A DNA stretch of 64,000 nt from Streptomyces griseorubiginosus (GCF_001514195.1 NZ_KQ948749.1:86793-150792), one strand, 5' to 3'. Positions 1 through 8,936 are shown, numbered from the stretch's first letter. Program-made: numbers and translations. Notes: generated by a model from the letters alone, not told the origin.

Positions 1-93
1 AGCTGTTTCCCAGGTACCGCCGGAAGGCGGGCGAAGCCGAGTGACTCCCTCCGGGGAGAGAAGGTCACCGTGACGACGCCGGCCCGAGCGCCG

Positions 94-1755
94 TCATACC
101 GCCTCGACGGAGTCCGCCTCGCCACGGACGACATCCCGCAGACGCTTCTTGTCGATCTTGCCGACCTTTGTCAGCGGCAACTCCTCCACGACCAACAGGT
201 CTTCAGGGAGTTTGTAGCGCGCCACCTGCATGGCGGTGAGGGCGGCACGGACCGATTCGAGGCTCAAGTGGGTCCCCGGCTCGACGACTACGACGGCGCA
301 CACCCGCTCCCCCAGATCGGGGTCGGCTTTCGCGACGGCCGCGACGCGGGAGACTCCGGGCAGGCGGTAGATCAGGTTCTCGACCTCCTCGGCGGAGATC
401 TTCTCGCCGCCCCGGTTGATGAGGTCCTTGTCCCGTCCTTCGACAACGAGATTGCCCGACGGGTACAACCGGACGACGTCACCGGTGCGGTACCAGCCGT
501 CGGCAGTGAACGCTCGGGCGTTGTGCTCGTCGGCCCGGTAGTAGCCGCGCGGGGTGTACGGGCCGCGGGTGAGCAGCGCGCCCATCTCGCCGGGCCGGAC
601 CGGCTCGTCGGAGGCGTCGACGACGAGGATCTCGTCGTCCGGGCACATGGGGCGGCCCTGCGTCTCGATCTTGATGTCGTCGGGATCGTCGGGGCGCGTG
701 TAGTTCAACAGCCCCTCAGCCATGCCGAACACCTGCTGGAGCGTGCCACCGAGCACGGGTTCGGCGCGGCGGGCGACCTCCGGGGCGAGACGGGCGCCTC
801 CCACCTGCAACAGCCGTAGTGCGGGCGGGGCGGGGTGGCGGCCGGAGGCCACCGCGTCGATCCAGCGCTGGACGACGGCCGGTACGGCGGCGGTGGCCGT
901 CACGCCCTCGGCGGCCATCAGCGGCAGCACCTTGCCGGGATCCGGGGTGCGGGCCAGGACGACCCGGCCGCCGTTCATGAGGGTGCCCAGGATGCCTGGG
1001 CAGGCCAGGGGGAAGTTGTGTCCGGCGGGCAGTGCCACCAGGTACACGGAATCGGAGTCGAGGCCGCAGACCTCGGCGCTGCGCCGCGCGTTGTACTCGT
1101 AGTCGTCATGGGTGCGGGTGATGAGCTTCGGCAGGCCGGTCGTACCGCCGGAGAGCAGGAAGACGGCGATGTCGCCGCTGTCCGGGGCGATCCGGTCGAG
1201 CCGGGCCCGTGCGCCGGCCGGGTCGTCGGCCGGTTCGGCCAGGGCACGCAGGTCCGTGGCGTCGGTACCGGCCGTACCACCCGCGACGAGCAACAGCCTT
1301 ACGCTCGGAGTGTCTTCGGCGACCTCCCGCCCCAGGGCCTGGTGGTCGAAGTCGCCGAGTCGGTCCGGTACGGCGATCGAGGTGACCTCGGCATGGGCGG
1401 CCAGGTAGCGCAGCTCGTGACCGCGATGCGCCGGCATCGCCATCACGGGAGCGATTCCGGCCCGCAGACAGGCAAGGGTGAGTGTGACGAACTCCCAGCC
1501 GTTGGGCAGCTGGACGAGCATCGCGTCCCCGGACTTAAGACCACTGTCCAGCAGGCGGCATGCCAATCCGTCGGCCCTGTGCACGAGTTGGCGATACGTC
1601 AGACGCGTGTCGCCGTCCACTACGGCCACTGTGTCGCCGTAGCTCTCGACCCATTCGTGGAGGTACGAGCCGAGCGGCCGGCCGCGCCAGTATCCGGCCT
1701 CGCGGTAGCGGTCGCCCGCCTCCTTGGGCCAGGGCACGAATCCCTCACGCGTCAT
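94..1755 (-). CDS. sdgA: Salicylate (aryl acid) CoA/AMP ligase, SdgA-like
   Basis: Adenylate-forming enzyme of 553 residues, expected to activate salicylate with ATP and CoA in the cytoplasm as the first step toward gentisate. The ATP-binding loop FLLSGGTTGLPK lies near residues 199-210, an FGMAEGLLNYTR motif typical of 2,3-dihydroxybenzoate/salicylate-AMP ligases is mid-protein, and VGKIDKKRL near the C-terminus supplies the catalytic lysine loop. The ATG at 1755 follows GGAGGATCC; a longer frame upstream to 1902 reads as non-natural sequence. It overlaps the preceding gene by 11 bases and is the last gene of a tightly packed operon. In Streptomyces sp. WA46 the homologue SdgA looked like an AMP ligase but acted as a salicylyl-CoA ligase; assignment here rests on that operon match. 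A siderophore-type AMP ligase is the alternative, but no NRPS partner is present. Confidence 0.8.
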   Translation of the reverse strand: MTREGFVPWPKEAGDRYREAGYWRGRPLGSYLHEWVESYGDTVAVVDGDTRLTYRQLVHRADGLACRLLDSGLKSGDAMLVQLPNGWEFVTLTLACLRAGIAPVMAMPAHRGHELRYLAAHAEVTSIAVPDRLGDFDHQALGREVAEDTPSVRLLLVAGGTAGTDATDLRALAEPADDPAGARARLDRIAPDSGDIAVFLLSGGTTGLPKLITRTHDDYEYNARRSAEVCGLDSDSVYLVALPAGHNFPLACPGILGTLMNGGRVVLARTPDPGKVLPLMAAEGVTATAAVPAVVQRWIDAVASGRHPAPPALRLLQVGGARLAPEVARRAEPVLGGTLQQVFGMAEGLLNYTRPDDPDDIKIETQGRPMCPDDEILVVDASDEPVRPGEMGALLTRGPYTPRGYYRADEHNARAFTADGWYRTGDVVRLYPSGNLVVEGRDKDLINRGGEKISAEEVENLIYRLPGVSRVAAVAKADPDLGERVCAVVVVEPGTHLSLESVRAALTAMQVARYKLPEDLLVVEELPLTKVGKIDKKRLRDVVRGEADSVEAV

Positions 1756-3802
1756 CGGATCCTCCTTGATCCCGGGGGTCACGCAGCAGCAGTACGGCGT
1801 CGAGCGCGACGACGTCGCCGTCGGGCAGGACGCGCAAAGGGTTGATCTCGCACTCGGCCACGGCGTCGTCGGCGGCGAGGGAGGCCAGGGCGCGCAGGAC
1901 ATGGGTGAGTCGTGCGCGGTCGACGGGGGTGGCGCCGCGCGCGCCGAGGAACAGCTGGCGGGTGGCGAGCTCGTCGAGCATCGCGTGGGCCTCGTTCTCG
2001 GACAGGGGCGCGAGGCGCAGGGATACGTCGCCGAGGATTTCGGCGGCCGTTCCCCCGGCGCCCAGAGCCAGCACGGGGCCGAAGACCGGGTCCCGGCGTA
2101 CGCCGACGATGAGTTCGGGACCCGCGGGGGCCATCTGTTCCACCAGTAGCGCGGGGCTCACGGGCATGCGGGCAAGGGCTTCGTCGAGCTCCTCGTGCGT
2201 GCGGATGCCGACCTGGACTCCGCCCACTTCCGTCTTGTGCAGGATGTCCGCGTCGAGGATCTTCACGACGACCGAGCCGCCGAGCTCGTCGAGAGCCGCG
2301 TGCGCCGCGGCGGGGTCGGCGCACACGCGCCGTACGGGTGTACGGATTCCCAAGTCCGCGAGGACGCCCTTGGCGGTGTGTTCGTCGACCGGGCCGGGCG
2401 GGGGCAGGGTGGGGGCATCGGAGGTGGTGACGACGGCCTCCAGTCGGGTGCGGGCTGCCGCGTCCTCGACGAGGGCACGCACCATCACCGATCCGGAGGC
2501 CGGCGTGGCCGCGCAGGGAATGCCGGCTTCGCCCAGTTCACGGCGGGTCCGCCGGGCCTGCTCCACGGGTCCGCCGACGACGGCGACGAGCGCAGTGGCC
2601 GTACGGGCGGCGGTCAGCGCGGCCGGGAGGTCCACGGTGGTGGGTTCCAGCAGCCCGTAGACGGCGGTGACGTCGATACCGGGGTCCTCCGAGACCCGCT
2701 CCACGATCTGCGTGATCGTGGGCGAGGGCCGACCGGTGTCGACAGGGTTGTTGAGATACGTGAGGGCCGGGAGCAGCTCGCGCAGCTCCTTCACCGTCCG
2801 TTCGACCAGCGGGGGAACCTGCACTCCGTGGGAGCGCAGGTCGTCGGTGAGCAGCAGACCGGGTCCGGCCTGGGCGGTGACCAGGCCGACGCCCGCACGG
2901 GGATGCGCGGGCAGTCGTACGCGGCTGAGCGCGGTGACGGCGTCGACGAGGTCGCGCTCGTCGTCGACGAGGACGGCTCCGGCCTGGCGCAGGGCCGTCC
3001 TGGTCACGCGCCAGGAGGTGGCCAGGGCGCCGGTGTGGGAGCGGGCGAAGTCTCCGATGTCGCTCCGGCCCACGACCAGGGCCACCACGGGGACACGATC
3101 GGTCAGACGCCGTACCGCCTCGGTGAGACGGCGGCCTTCCGCGGCGGTCTCCACGTGCAGAGCGACGGCCCGTACGCCGTCGTCCTCGGCGAGGTGGCGC
3201 AGGACGTCGGCCTGGGTGACGTCCAGGCTGTTGCCCAGCCCGACCCCGAGACGCAGGCCGACGCCGGCCTCGGCCAGGGCGAACGCCAGCGCGTGGTTCA
3301 CGCCTCCGCTCGCGGCCACGACCGCCACCGGACCCGGTTCCAGGTCGGGCGCGCCCGGGACGAAACTGGCCGTGAGCCGCCGGTGGGGGACGAGGAAGCC
3401 CGAGGTGTTCGCTCCGAGGACCCGGATGCCGGTGTCCCGTACCACCTCGGTCAGCGCCTGCTGGTGCAGCGCACCGTCGCCCCCGGCTTCCGCGAACCCG
3501 CCGGCGCACACCAGTGCGGCGCGGGCACCGACGGCCGCCGCCTCACGCAGGGCGTCGGCGGTCACGGCGGCCGGGATGCAGGAGACGACCAGGTCGGGCG
3601 TGATGCCGTAGCTCCCGGCGGCCTCGCCGACGGTGGGGAAGAAGCCCCTATCCAGGTCCGGGCGGCCGGAGTTGACCTTCATCACCGGCCCCGGGAAGGA
3701 CGCCAGGGAGGCGGCCATCGCCGCGCCGAGCTTCCCGGGCGTGGCCGATGCGCCGAGCACGGCAATGGCTCGGGGGGCGAACAGCGCTTCCAGGGCGGTC
3801 AC
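1745..3802 (-). CDS. NDP-forming acyl-CoA synthetase (CoA-binding plus ATP-grasp)
   Basis: Single-chain acyl-CoA synthetase of 685 residues, of the class that makes acyl-CoA with release of ADP or GDP and phosphate. An N-terminal CoA-binding Rossmann domain (AVLGASATPGKLG near residue 14) is followed by succinyl-CoA-ligase-like domains and a C-terminal ATP-grasp domain from about residue 470 (VVKILDADILHKTEVGGV, then ECEINPLRV near the end). The GTG start at 3802 overlaps the stop of the hydroxylase gene in a GTGA arrangement, so the two are probably translationally coupled. Why the operon has both this enzyme and an AMP-forming ligase is unclear: it may make or break an aryl-CoA, recycle gentisyl-CoA, or act on a pyruvate or fumarate product. 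The family call is firm, the substrate is inference. Confidence 0.8.
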   Translation of the reverse strand: MTALEALFAPRAIAVLGASATPGKLGAAMAASLASFPGPVMKVNSGRPDLDRGFFPTVGEAAGSYGITPDLVVSCIPAAVTADALREAAAVGARAALVCAGGFAEAGGDGALHQQALTEVVRDTGIRVLGANTSGFLVPHRRLTASFVPGAPDLEPGPVAVVAASGGVNHALAFALAEAGVGLRLGVGLGNSLDVTQADVLRHLAEDDGVRAVALHVETAAEGRRLTEAVRRLTDRVPVVALVVGRSDIGDFARSHTGALATSWRVTRTALRQAGAVLVDDERDLVDAVTALSRVRLPAHPRAGVGLVTAQAGPGLLLTDDLRSHGVQVPPLVERTVKELRELLPALTYLNNPVDTGRPSPTITQIVERVSEDPGIDVTAVYGLLEPTTVDLPAALTAARTATALVAVVGGPVEQARRTRRELGEAGIPCAATPASGSVMVRALVEDAAARTRLEAVVTTSDAPTLPPPGPVDEHTAKGVLADLGIRTPVRRVCADPAAAHAALDELGGSVVVKILDADILHKTEVGGVQVGIRTHEELDEALARMPVSPALLVEQMAPAGPELIVGVRRDPVFGPVLALGAGGTAAEILGDVSLRLAPLSENEAHAMLDELATRQLFLGARGATPVDRARLTHVLRALASLAADDAVAECEINPLRVLPDGDVVALDAVLLLRDPRDQGGSDDA

Positions 3803-5352
3803 TTGATGCCTCCGACGAGGTCGGCCCGGCCGGACAGGACGAGCGTGGTGGCGGCGTCGTCGTCGTACGCGCCGACGACCGCGGCGGGCAGGTTGTGCAC
3901 GAGCCGGGCCTCCTCCGCGACCAGTACGCGGGTCAGCGCCGTACCGCCGCGTACACCGACGAGCGAGGCGCCCGCCTCTGCCGTCTCTCGCACCTGCTCA
4001 AGGGCGAGCGGCAGGCCCTCCTCGGTGTCCGGGGCGTCGATCCATACGCCCGCCCCCGACGACTGCCCGTTGAAGGGGGCCATCGGGATGCCGGTGCCGT
4101 CGGTTCCGGTCAGGACGTGGTCGTCGACCGTCACCCGCCGCGAGGGAAGGCGGTACGGCCCGCCGCTGAAAGGCGTCTGCAGGGGCCCCGCATCGTGACG
4201 GGCCCGCCACCATCCGTCGACGCGGTCCACGTACAACGCGTCGCGCATGGCGAGTTTGCCCCGCGGGATGCTGCGGGTGAGGAAGTGGAAGGCGAACTGT
4301 GTCGGGGCGTCGAGGTGACGGACGTAGCGGCCGAAGTGCTCCCACCAGGATAGGCTGGGCCGCGCCGAGTTCTGGATCCTCTCCACCTTGGGGCGGCGGC
4401 GCTCCTCGTAGAGGTCGAGTGCGTCCGGCACGCTGCCCGGTGCCTCCCCCAGGGCCTCGGCCAGCGCGACCGCGTCCTCCATGGCCATCTTGGTGCCGGA
4501 CCCGACGGAGAAGTGCGCGGTGTGCGCGGCGTCGCCCAGCAGCACCCACTTGCCCCGTCGCCACGAACGGGCCCTGCGGGTGGCGAAGTTGGCCCAGCGG
4601 GAGTTGTTGCCGACCAGCGGGTGCCCGTCGATCTGCTCGCGGAACAGGTCTTCCAGGTATGCCTTGGTCTTCTCGTCGCTCATGCCCGGCGGGGTAGACG
4701 GATCGAAGGCGTCGAGACCGGCCCTGGCCCAGGAGTCCGCGTCGGTCTCGACGATGAAGGTGCTCAGCGAGTCACTGATCGGATAGGCGTGGGCGGCGAA
4801 GACACCGTGGGGGCCGTCCTGGTGGACGAAAGTGAGCCCGTCGAACGCGTAGGTCGTGCCGAACCAGATGAACTTCGCGCTCGCCACGTCCGCGGTCGGT
4901 CCGAAGTCGTCGGCGAACAGGGTGCGGAAGCGGCTGTTGGCGCCGTCGCACACCACGACGAGGTCGAAGTCGCCCAGCTCGGAAGGGTCGCGGACCTCGT
5001 GCTGGAAGCGCATCTGCACGCCCTCGGCGCGGGCTCGTTCCTGCAGCAGGCTCAGCAGCGTCTTGCGGACCACGGCCGCCATGCCCATACCGCCCACGCG
5101 CTCCCGGGCGCCGTGCACGCGGACCTCGATGTCGTCCCAGTGCGTGCCGTGCTTCTCCAGCGCCTCGCTGAGGACGGGATCGGCGGCGTCGATGGCGTCG
5201 AGTGTGGCGTCCGAGAAGACCACTCCGAAGCCGAACGTGTCGTCCGGGCGATTGCGTTCGAAGACCACGACCTCGGCGCCGGGCCGGCTCCGCTTGAGCA
5301 GTGTGGCGAAGAACAGTCCTCCGGGCCCTGCGCCGATGCAGGCAACTTTCAT
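3799..5352 (-). CDS. sdgC: Salicylyl-CoA 5-hydroxylase, SdgC-like FAD monooxygenase
   Basis: Flavoprotein monooxygenase of 517 residues, expected to hydroxylate salicylyl-CoA at C5 with NADH and O2 to give gentisyl-CoA, which falls apart to gentisate and CoA. The FAD-binding GxGxxG is at residues 7-12 (CIGAGPGGLFFA), the sequence GVVFSDATLD follows near residue 43, and the second FAD motif GDAAHTAHFSVGSGTKMAMEDA begins at residue 273, as in the CoA-thioester hydroxylases. The ATG at 5352 is preceded by AAGGA; the extension to 5448 is not protein-like. Its position between ligase, gentisate dioxygenase and ring-cleavage genes matches the sdg cluster of Streptomyces sp. WA46. A benzoyl- or anthraniloyl-CoA type substrate cannot be excluded from sequence alone. 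Confidence 0.82.
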   Translation of the reverse strand: MKVACIGAGPGGLFFATLLKRSRPGAEVVVFERNRPDDTFGFGVVFSDATLDAIDAADPVLSEALEKHGTHWDDIEVRVHGARERVGGMGMAAVVRKTLLSLLQERARAEGVQMRFQHEVRDPSELGDFDLVVVCDGANSRFRTLFADDFGPTADVASAKFIWFGTTYAFDGLTFVHQDGPHGVFAAHAYPISDSLSTFIVETDADSWARAGLDAFDPSTPPGMSDEKTKAYLEDLFREQIDGHPLVGNNSRWANFATRRARSWRRGKWVLLGDAAHTAHFSVGSGTKMAMEDAVALAEALGEAPGSVPDALDLYEERRRPKVERIQNSARPSLSWWEHFGRYVRHLDAPTQFAFHFLTRSIPRGKLAMRDALYVDRVDGWWRARHDAGPLQTPFSGGPYRLPSRRVTVDDHVLTGTDGTGIPMAPFNGQSSGAGVWIDAPDTEEGLPLALEQVRETAEAGASLVGVRGGTALTRVLVAEEARLVHNLPAAVVGAYDDDAATTLVLSGRADLVGGIK

Positions 5353-5368
5353 CGTTTTTCCTTCGTGC

Positions 5369-6094
5369 TCACAGCCACGCGGGCAGCTTCGGCGGGGAGT
5401 CCCCGCCGGTCGGGTACAGGGGGCCGGGCACAGGCCGCCCGGTCGCATAGGCGGTCAGGCTGGGCAGGTCACCACTGACCACGACCGGCTCGACGCCGCC
5501 CGAGTCGCCCAGAAGCCAGGTGCGGGCACCGTCCTCGGACCGCAGCCGGACGGAGGGACAGTCCGTACGGCCCCGCAAGGAGGCGGCCACGTCGTCGACG
5601 AGGGCCGCGCACACATCGTGCGGTACGTCGTCGAAGCTGGTGTCGATGTCCAGGTCGACGGCGTGGACCCATACCTCCCGCACCCGCATCCAGGGCACCT
5701 GAGAGGCGGGCACCTCACGGCCTCGCGCGGTGCGCACGGTCGCCGCCCAGCACTCGTCGGGCAGCGCGGCGAATTCCTCGGCGAGACGGCCGTCGGCCTC
5801 GAGCAGCTCGGCACGCAGCTTTTCGGCCGGCTGCCGGGCGCCCTCCTCGATCTCCCGCGCACGCTGGTCGCCGCTTGCGTACATGGGCGTCTCGACACCG
5901 GTACGCGCCCAGGCCAGCAGGTTGACGAGTGCGTCGGCGTTACGGGCGACGTGAGCGACGACGTGGGCCCGACTCCAGCCCGGCAGATACGAGGGCCTGG
6001 TGAAACCTGAGTCGGTCAGCCGGTGCACGGCGGCTTCGAAGGCCGCCGTGCCCTTGGCCGCCTGCTCCAGCACCACGGTCGGGCCTGCGCTCAC
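5369..6094 (-). CDS. Mycothiol-dependent maleylpyruvate isomerase
   Basis: Protein of 241 residues of the mycothiol-dependent maleylpyruvate isomerase (MDMPI) family, which converts the gentisate ring-cleavage product maleylpyruvate to fumarylpyruvate. The N-terminal DinB-like helical bundle contains PGWSRAHVVAHVARNADAL near residues 38-56, with the metal-site histidine, and MRVREVWVHAVDLD near residue 135 supplies the glutamate and second histidine of the zinc site. The C-terminal part is the MDMPI C-domain. The gene overlaps the fumarylpyruvate hydrolase gene by 4 bases and is separated from the hydroxylase gene by 16. Mycothiol dependence is known for the actinobacterial family and inferred here. 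The family also contains DNA-damage-type and uncharacterised members, but the operon fixes the role. Confidence 0.85.
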   Translation of the reverse strand: MSAGPTVVLEQAAKGTAAFEAAVHRLTDSGFTRPSYLPGWSRAHVVAHVARNADALVNLLAWARTGVETPMYASGDQRAREIEEGARQPAEKLRAELLEADGRLAEEFAALPDECWAATVRTARGREVPASQVPWMRVREVWVHAVDLDIDTSFDDVPHDVCAALVDDVAASLRGRTDCPSVRLRSEDGARTWLLGDSGGVEPVVVSGDLPSLTAYATGRPVPGPLYPTGGDSPPKLPAWL

Positions 6095-6921
6095 CGCGTC
6101 TCCCGACGGCAGGTGTTGCGGGTCTCGCCGATTCCCTCGATCCGGGTGACGAGGAGTGAACCGTCCTGCAGATAGCGGGCGGGCTTGCGGGCGTGGCCGA
6201 CCCCGCCCGGAGTACCGGTGGCGATCACGTCGCCGGGCACCAGCGTGACGATCTCGGACAGATACGCGACGAGTGCGGCCGGGTCGAAGACGAGGTCCCC
6301 GGTGTCGGCCTTCTGGACCGTGTCACCGTCGACTTCACAGGTCAGGCTCAGGCCCTGGGCGGAGACCGCGGGGTCGTCGGCGGTCACCAGCCATGGTCCG
6401 ATGGGGGTGGTGGCCTCGAAGGTCTTGCCCTGGTCCCACTGGGTGGTGCGGTACTGCCAGTCGCGGGCGGTGACGTCGTTGAGCACGGTGTACCCGGCGA
6501 TCGCGGCCCGTGCCTGCTCCGTGTCGGCGTGCCGGACCTCGGCCCCGATGACGACGCCGAGTTCGGCCTCCCAGTCCATCTGCGCGGACCCGGCGGGCAG
6601 GGTCACGTCGTCGTACGCGCCTACCAGCGCCCTCGCGAACTTGGAGAACAGCGTGGGGTGCGAGGGGAGTTCGCGGCCCATCTCCAGAATGTGGGTGCGG
6701 TAGTTGAGACCGACGCACACGACCTTCTCCGGCGCGACGACCACGGGGGCGTAGTCCAGGGCGCCTTCGTACGTGTCACCGTCGGCGTCCGCGGCACGCG
6801 TCGCCCAGTCACTGTGGCGCAGGAAGGCCACCAGGTCGCTCTCGCCGAGGTCGACGGCCTTGTCCTCGTCGACCCGGACGGCGCGCGTGGTGCCGTTGAC
6901 GCGGATGGTGGCGAGCTTCAC
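6091..6921 (-). CDS. Fumarylpyruvate hydrolase (FAH family)
   Basis: Fumarylacetoacetate-hydrolase-fold enzyme of 276 residues, predicted to split fumarylpyruvate into fumarate and pyruvate, the last step of gentisate breakdown. KVVCVGLNYRTHILEMG near residue 66, the metal ligands in DWEAELGVVIG near residue 115, GKTFEATTPIGPWLV in the middle and GDVIATGTPGGVG near residue 233 are the family landmarks. The start is taken as the GTG at 6921, which overlaps the stop of the dioxygenase gene (GTGA); the much longer upstream frame to 7392 lies entirely inside the dioxygenase gene. Coupled on both sides to pathway neighbours, it should be cotranscribed with them. Acylpyruvase activity on related substrates is possible. 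Confidence 0.88.
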   Translation of the reverse strand: MKLATIRVNGTTRAVRVDEDKAVDLGESDLVAFLRHSDWATRAADADGDTYEGALDYAPVVVAPEKVVCVGLNYRTHILEMGRELPSHPTLFSKFARALVGAYDDVTLPAGSAQMDWEAELGVVIGAEVRHADTEQARAAIAGYTVLNDVTARDWQYRTTQWDQGKTFEATTPIGPWLVTADDPAVSAQGLSLTCEVDGDTVQKADTGDLVFDPAALVAYLSEIVTLVPGDVIATGTPGGVGHARKPARYLQDGSLLVTRIEGIGETRNTCRRETR

Positions 6922-7994
6922 TTGTGTTCTCCTCGGGAGGTACGGGCGAGACCGAGGGCCTCGTAGACGGGCTCGTCGCTGAAGCGGAAGAGGTCGACCT
7001 GGGTGCGGGCGGACAGCGAGACCTCGCACCAGGAGGGGACGACGAACAGGTCGCCCTTGGCGATCTCGAAGACCTTGTCGCCGACCTGCGCGACCGCCTC
7101 GCCCTCGAACACCTGCCAGACCGCGGAGCCGACCGTGCGCACCGGGGTGGTCCGGGCGCCGACCCGCAGTCGGCGCATCTCGGTGCGCATCGTGACCAGG
7201 GCGTCCTTGCCGGTGGTGGGGTTCGAGAAGCGGACTCCGGCGTGCCCGGGCTCCAGCACGCCGGGGACGCCCTCGTCCTCCAGTTCCAGCTGGGCGGTCA
7301 GAGCGGCGTCGGTGTGCTCCCAGCGGTACGCGTTCAGCGGGGAGTTGGGCTGGTCGGGCCGGCTGATCGGGCGCAGTCCGGGGTGGCCCCACAGTCGCTG
7401 TCCGCGTGAGCGCTCGGGGGTTTCACGGGTGGAGAGCTCGTCGGGGCCGAACTCGAAGAAGCCGGCGTCCAGTTTGGAGACGAGCGGAATGTCCAGGCCG
7501 TCGAGCCAGGCCATCGGCTCATCGGTGACGTTCTGGTGCTCGTGGAACGCCCAACTCGGCGTGAGCAGCAGGTCACCCCGTCGCATCGCCACCGCGTCGC
7601 CGTCGACGTTGGTCCACACGCCCTCGCCTTCGAGCACGAACCGGAAGGCGCCCTGGCTGTGCCGGTGCGAGGGGGCGACCTCGCGCGGGCCCAGGTACTG
7701 GATGGCGGTCCACAGCGTCGGGGTGGCGTAAGGCAGGCCCGGAAGGCCGGGGTTGGACAGGGCCATGGCGCGGCGCTCGCCGCCACGGCCCACCGGTACG
7801 AGCTCTCCGGAGCGCTGCGCGATGGGCAGCAGCTCCGCCCATCGCCACAGGTGCGGAACCGCGGCGGGCTGCGGCACCATCGGCATGAGGCCGTCCACCT
7901 GCGTCCACAGCGGGATCAGGCCCGCGTCCTCGAAATCCGCGTACAGCTCGTCGAGCAGCTTGCGCTCGGTCTGCTCGCTGGTGGTGTCGGTCAC
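6918..7994 (-). CDS. sdgD: Gentisate 1,2-dioxygenase, SdgD-like
   Basis: Bicupin ring-cleavage dioxygenase of 358 residues, predicted to open gentisate with O2 and Fe(II) to maleylpyruvate. The N-terminal cupin has the iron ligands in PSHRHSQGAFRFVLEGEG, with histidines at about residues 110 and 112, and a later WAFHEHQN carries the third ligand. A second cupin lies at the C-terminus. The GTG at 7994 follows a GGAGG spaced five bases away and is preferred over the upstream frame that runs to 8096. It is the first gene of the six-gene operon, with the divergent IclR gene 120 bases away, so the shared spacer should hold its promoter. It matches the sdgD position of the WA46 cluster. Confidence 0.9.
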   Translation of the reverse strand: MTDTTSEQTERKLLDELYADFEDAGLIPLWTQVDGLMPMVPQPAAVPHLWRWAELLPIAQRSGELVPVGRGGERRAMALSNPGLPGLPYATPTLWTAIQYLGPREVAPSHRHSQGAFRFVLEGEGVWTNVDGDAVAMRRGDLLLTPSWAFHEHQNVTDEPMAWLDGLDIPLVSKLDAGFFEFGPDELSTRETPERSRGQRLWGHPGLRPISRPDQPNSPLNAYRWEHTDAALTAQLELEDEGVPGVLEPGHAGVRFSNPTTGKDALVTMRTEMRRLRVGARTTPVRTVGSAVWQVFEGEAVAQVGDKVFEIAKGDLFVVPSWCEVSLSARTQVDLFRFSDEPVYEALGLARTSRGEHK

Positions 7995-8092
7995 GGAAAC
8001 CTCCACGTCGTGTTGTACGGCGACCGCCGGAAGAAGCGCGCATCGTTCCGCGCCGTCCCTGACGCTACGCCGCAATTTCCCCTCACCGGAAT

Positions 8093-8118
8093 CCATGAGG
8101 GGTAGAATTCCTCTATGG
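8093..8118. promoter_or_regulatory. Inverted repeat over the iclR start, with leaderless promoter
   Basis: Imperfect inverted repeat CCATGAGG (8093-8100) and CCTCTATGG (8110-8118), overlapping the ATG of the IclR gene. Inside it, TAGAAT at 8103-8108 is a good -10 hexamer ending six bases before the ATG, which predicts a leaderless transcript; no convincing ribosome-binding site is present. A regulator bound here would block iclR and could also act on the divergent operon promoter. Site seen directly, function inferred. Confidence 0.5.
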
Positions 8119-8888
8119 AGAATTCAGGCAGTCTTTCGCCGAGCCCTTCGTATCCGGTGAGCGCCGCCGGCAACGCCCTGCGCGTCGTCCGGCTGCTGCA
8201 CGAGCTCGACGAGCTGCGGGTGATGGACGTCGCCGACCGGCTCGGCGTCGCGCGCTCGACCGCGCACCGGGTCCTCGCGATGCTCGTCTTCGAGGGATTC
8301 GCCGTGCAGGACCGCCACAAGGTGTACCGGCCGGGGCCGGCTCTGCGGGCGATCAGGGGAAGCCAGGCGGGCCCTCCCCCGGATCTGATCACCATCGCCC
8401 ATCCCCACCTGCAACGGCTGGCGGACGCCGTCCGGGAGACGACCCACCTGATGGTGCTCGAGGGCAACGGCAGCCGCTTCCTCGACGGCGTGGAGGGCTC
8501 CCAGGCACTGCGCGTCAGCTACCGCACCGGCACACTCCTGCCCGCCCACGTGACCTCGGGCGGCAAGGCACTGCTCGCCGCACTGCCGGCTGACCGGCTC
8601 CGGGCCCTCTACCCCAACGGGCTCCCCGAGGACCGGGCCAAAGCTCCCAAGGACTTCGAGAGCCTGATGAAGGAGCTGGTGTCCGTGCGCCGCCACGGCT
8701 ACGCCCTCAATTTCCAGGAGAGCGAGCGCGGAGTGCACGCCGTCGGCGCGTGTGTGCGCGACCGCACGGGCGCCGCCGTAGCCGCCGTGGTCGTCGCGGC
8801 TCCGTCCGTCCGCTCCACCCGCGCACGGCTCGCCGAACTGTCCCAACCTCTGCTCGCGACCACGCGGGACATCGGTCAGGGTCTGTGA
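8115..8888 (+). CDS. IclR-family transcriptional regulator
   Basis: DNA-binding regulator of 257 residues. An N-terminal winged helix (VMDVADRLGVARSTAHRVLAML, about residues 35-56) is followed by the IclR effector-binding GAF-like domain with GTLLPAHVTSGGKALLAALP near residue 140. It is transcribed away from the gentisate operon from a 120-base spacer and very likely controls it in response to salicylate, gentisate or a CoA ester. Whether it activates or represses cannot be told from sequence. The inverted repeat over its own start codon suggests autoregulation. The ATG at 8115 is chosen because a -10 hexamer sits six bases before it. Confidence 0.88.
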   Translation: MENSGSLSPSPSYPVSAAGNALRVVRLLHELDELRVMDVADRLGVARSTAHRVLAMLVFEGFAVQDRHKVYRPGPALRAIRGSQAGPPPDLITIAHPHLQRLADAVRETTHLMVLEGNGSRFLDGVEGSQALRVSYRTGTLLPAHVTSGGKALLAALPADRLRALYPNGLPEDRAKAPKDFESLMKELVSVRRHGYALNFQESERGVHAVGACVRDRTGAAVAAVVVAAPSVRSTRARLAELSQPLLATTRDIGQGL

Positions 8889-8894
8889 ACGGCG

Positions 8895-8936
8895 ACGGCG
8901 CACGCCACCGTCGAACCGTGTGGTGGCGTGCGCCGT
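8895..8936. terminator. Bidirectional hairpin between convergent genes
   Basis: Perfect 15-base-pair stem (8895-8909 with 8922-8936, arm ACGGCGCACGCCACC) around a 12-base loop, placed between the end of the IclR gene and the end of the convergent amidohydrolase gene. No U-tract, as is usual in Streptomyces. Confidence 0.75.

Noticed and set aside
43..58. CTCCC-GGGAG hairpin after the ligase gene as terminator
   Set aside because: Only five base pairs and close to the window edge; too weak to call.
94..1755. The aryl ligase as part of a siderophore or NRPS cluster
   Set aside because: No carrier protein or condensation gene is present and all neighbours belong to the gentisate pathway.
2195..4198. 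667-codon plus-strand frame opposite the acyl-CoA synthetase
   Set aside because: Antisense shadow; no recognisable protein sequence.
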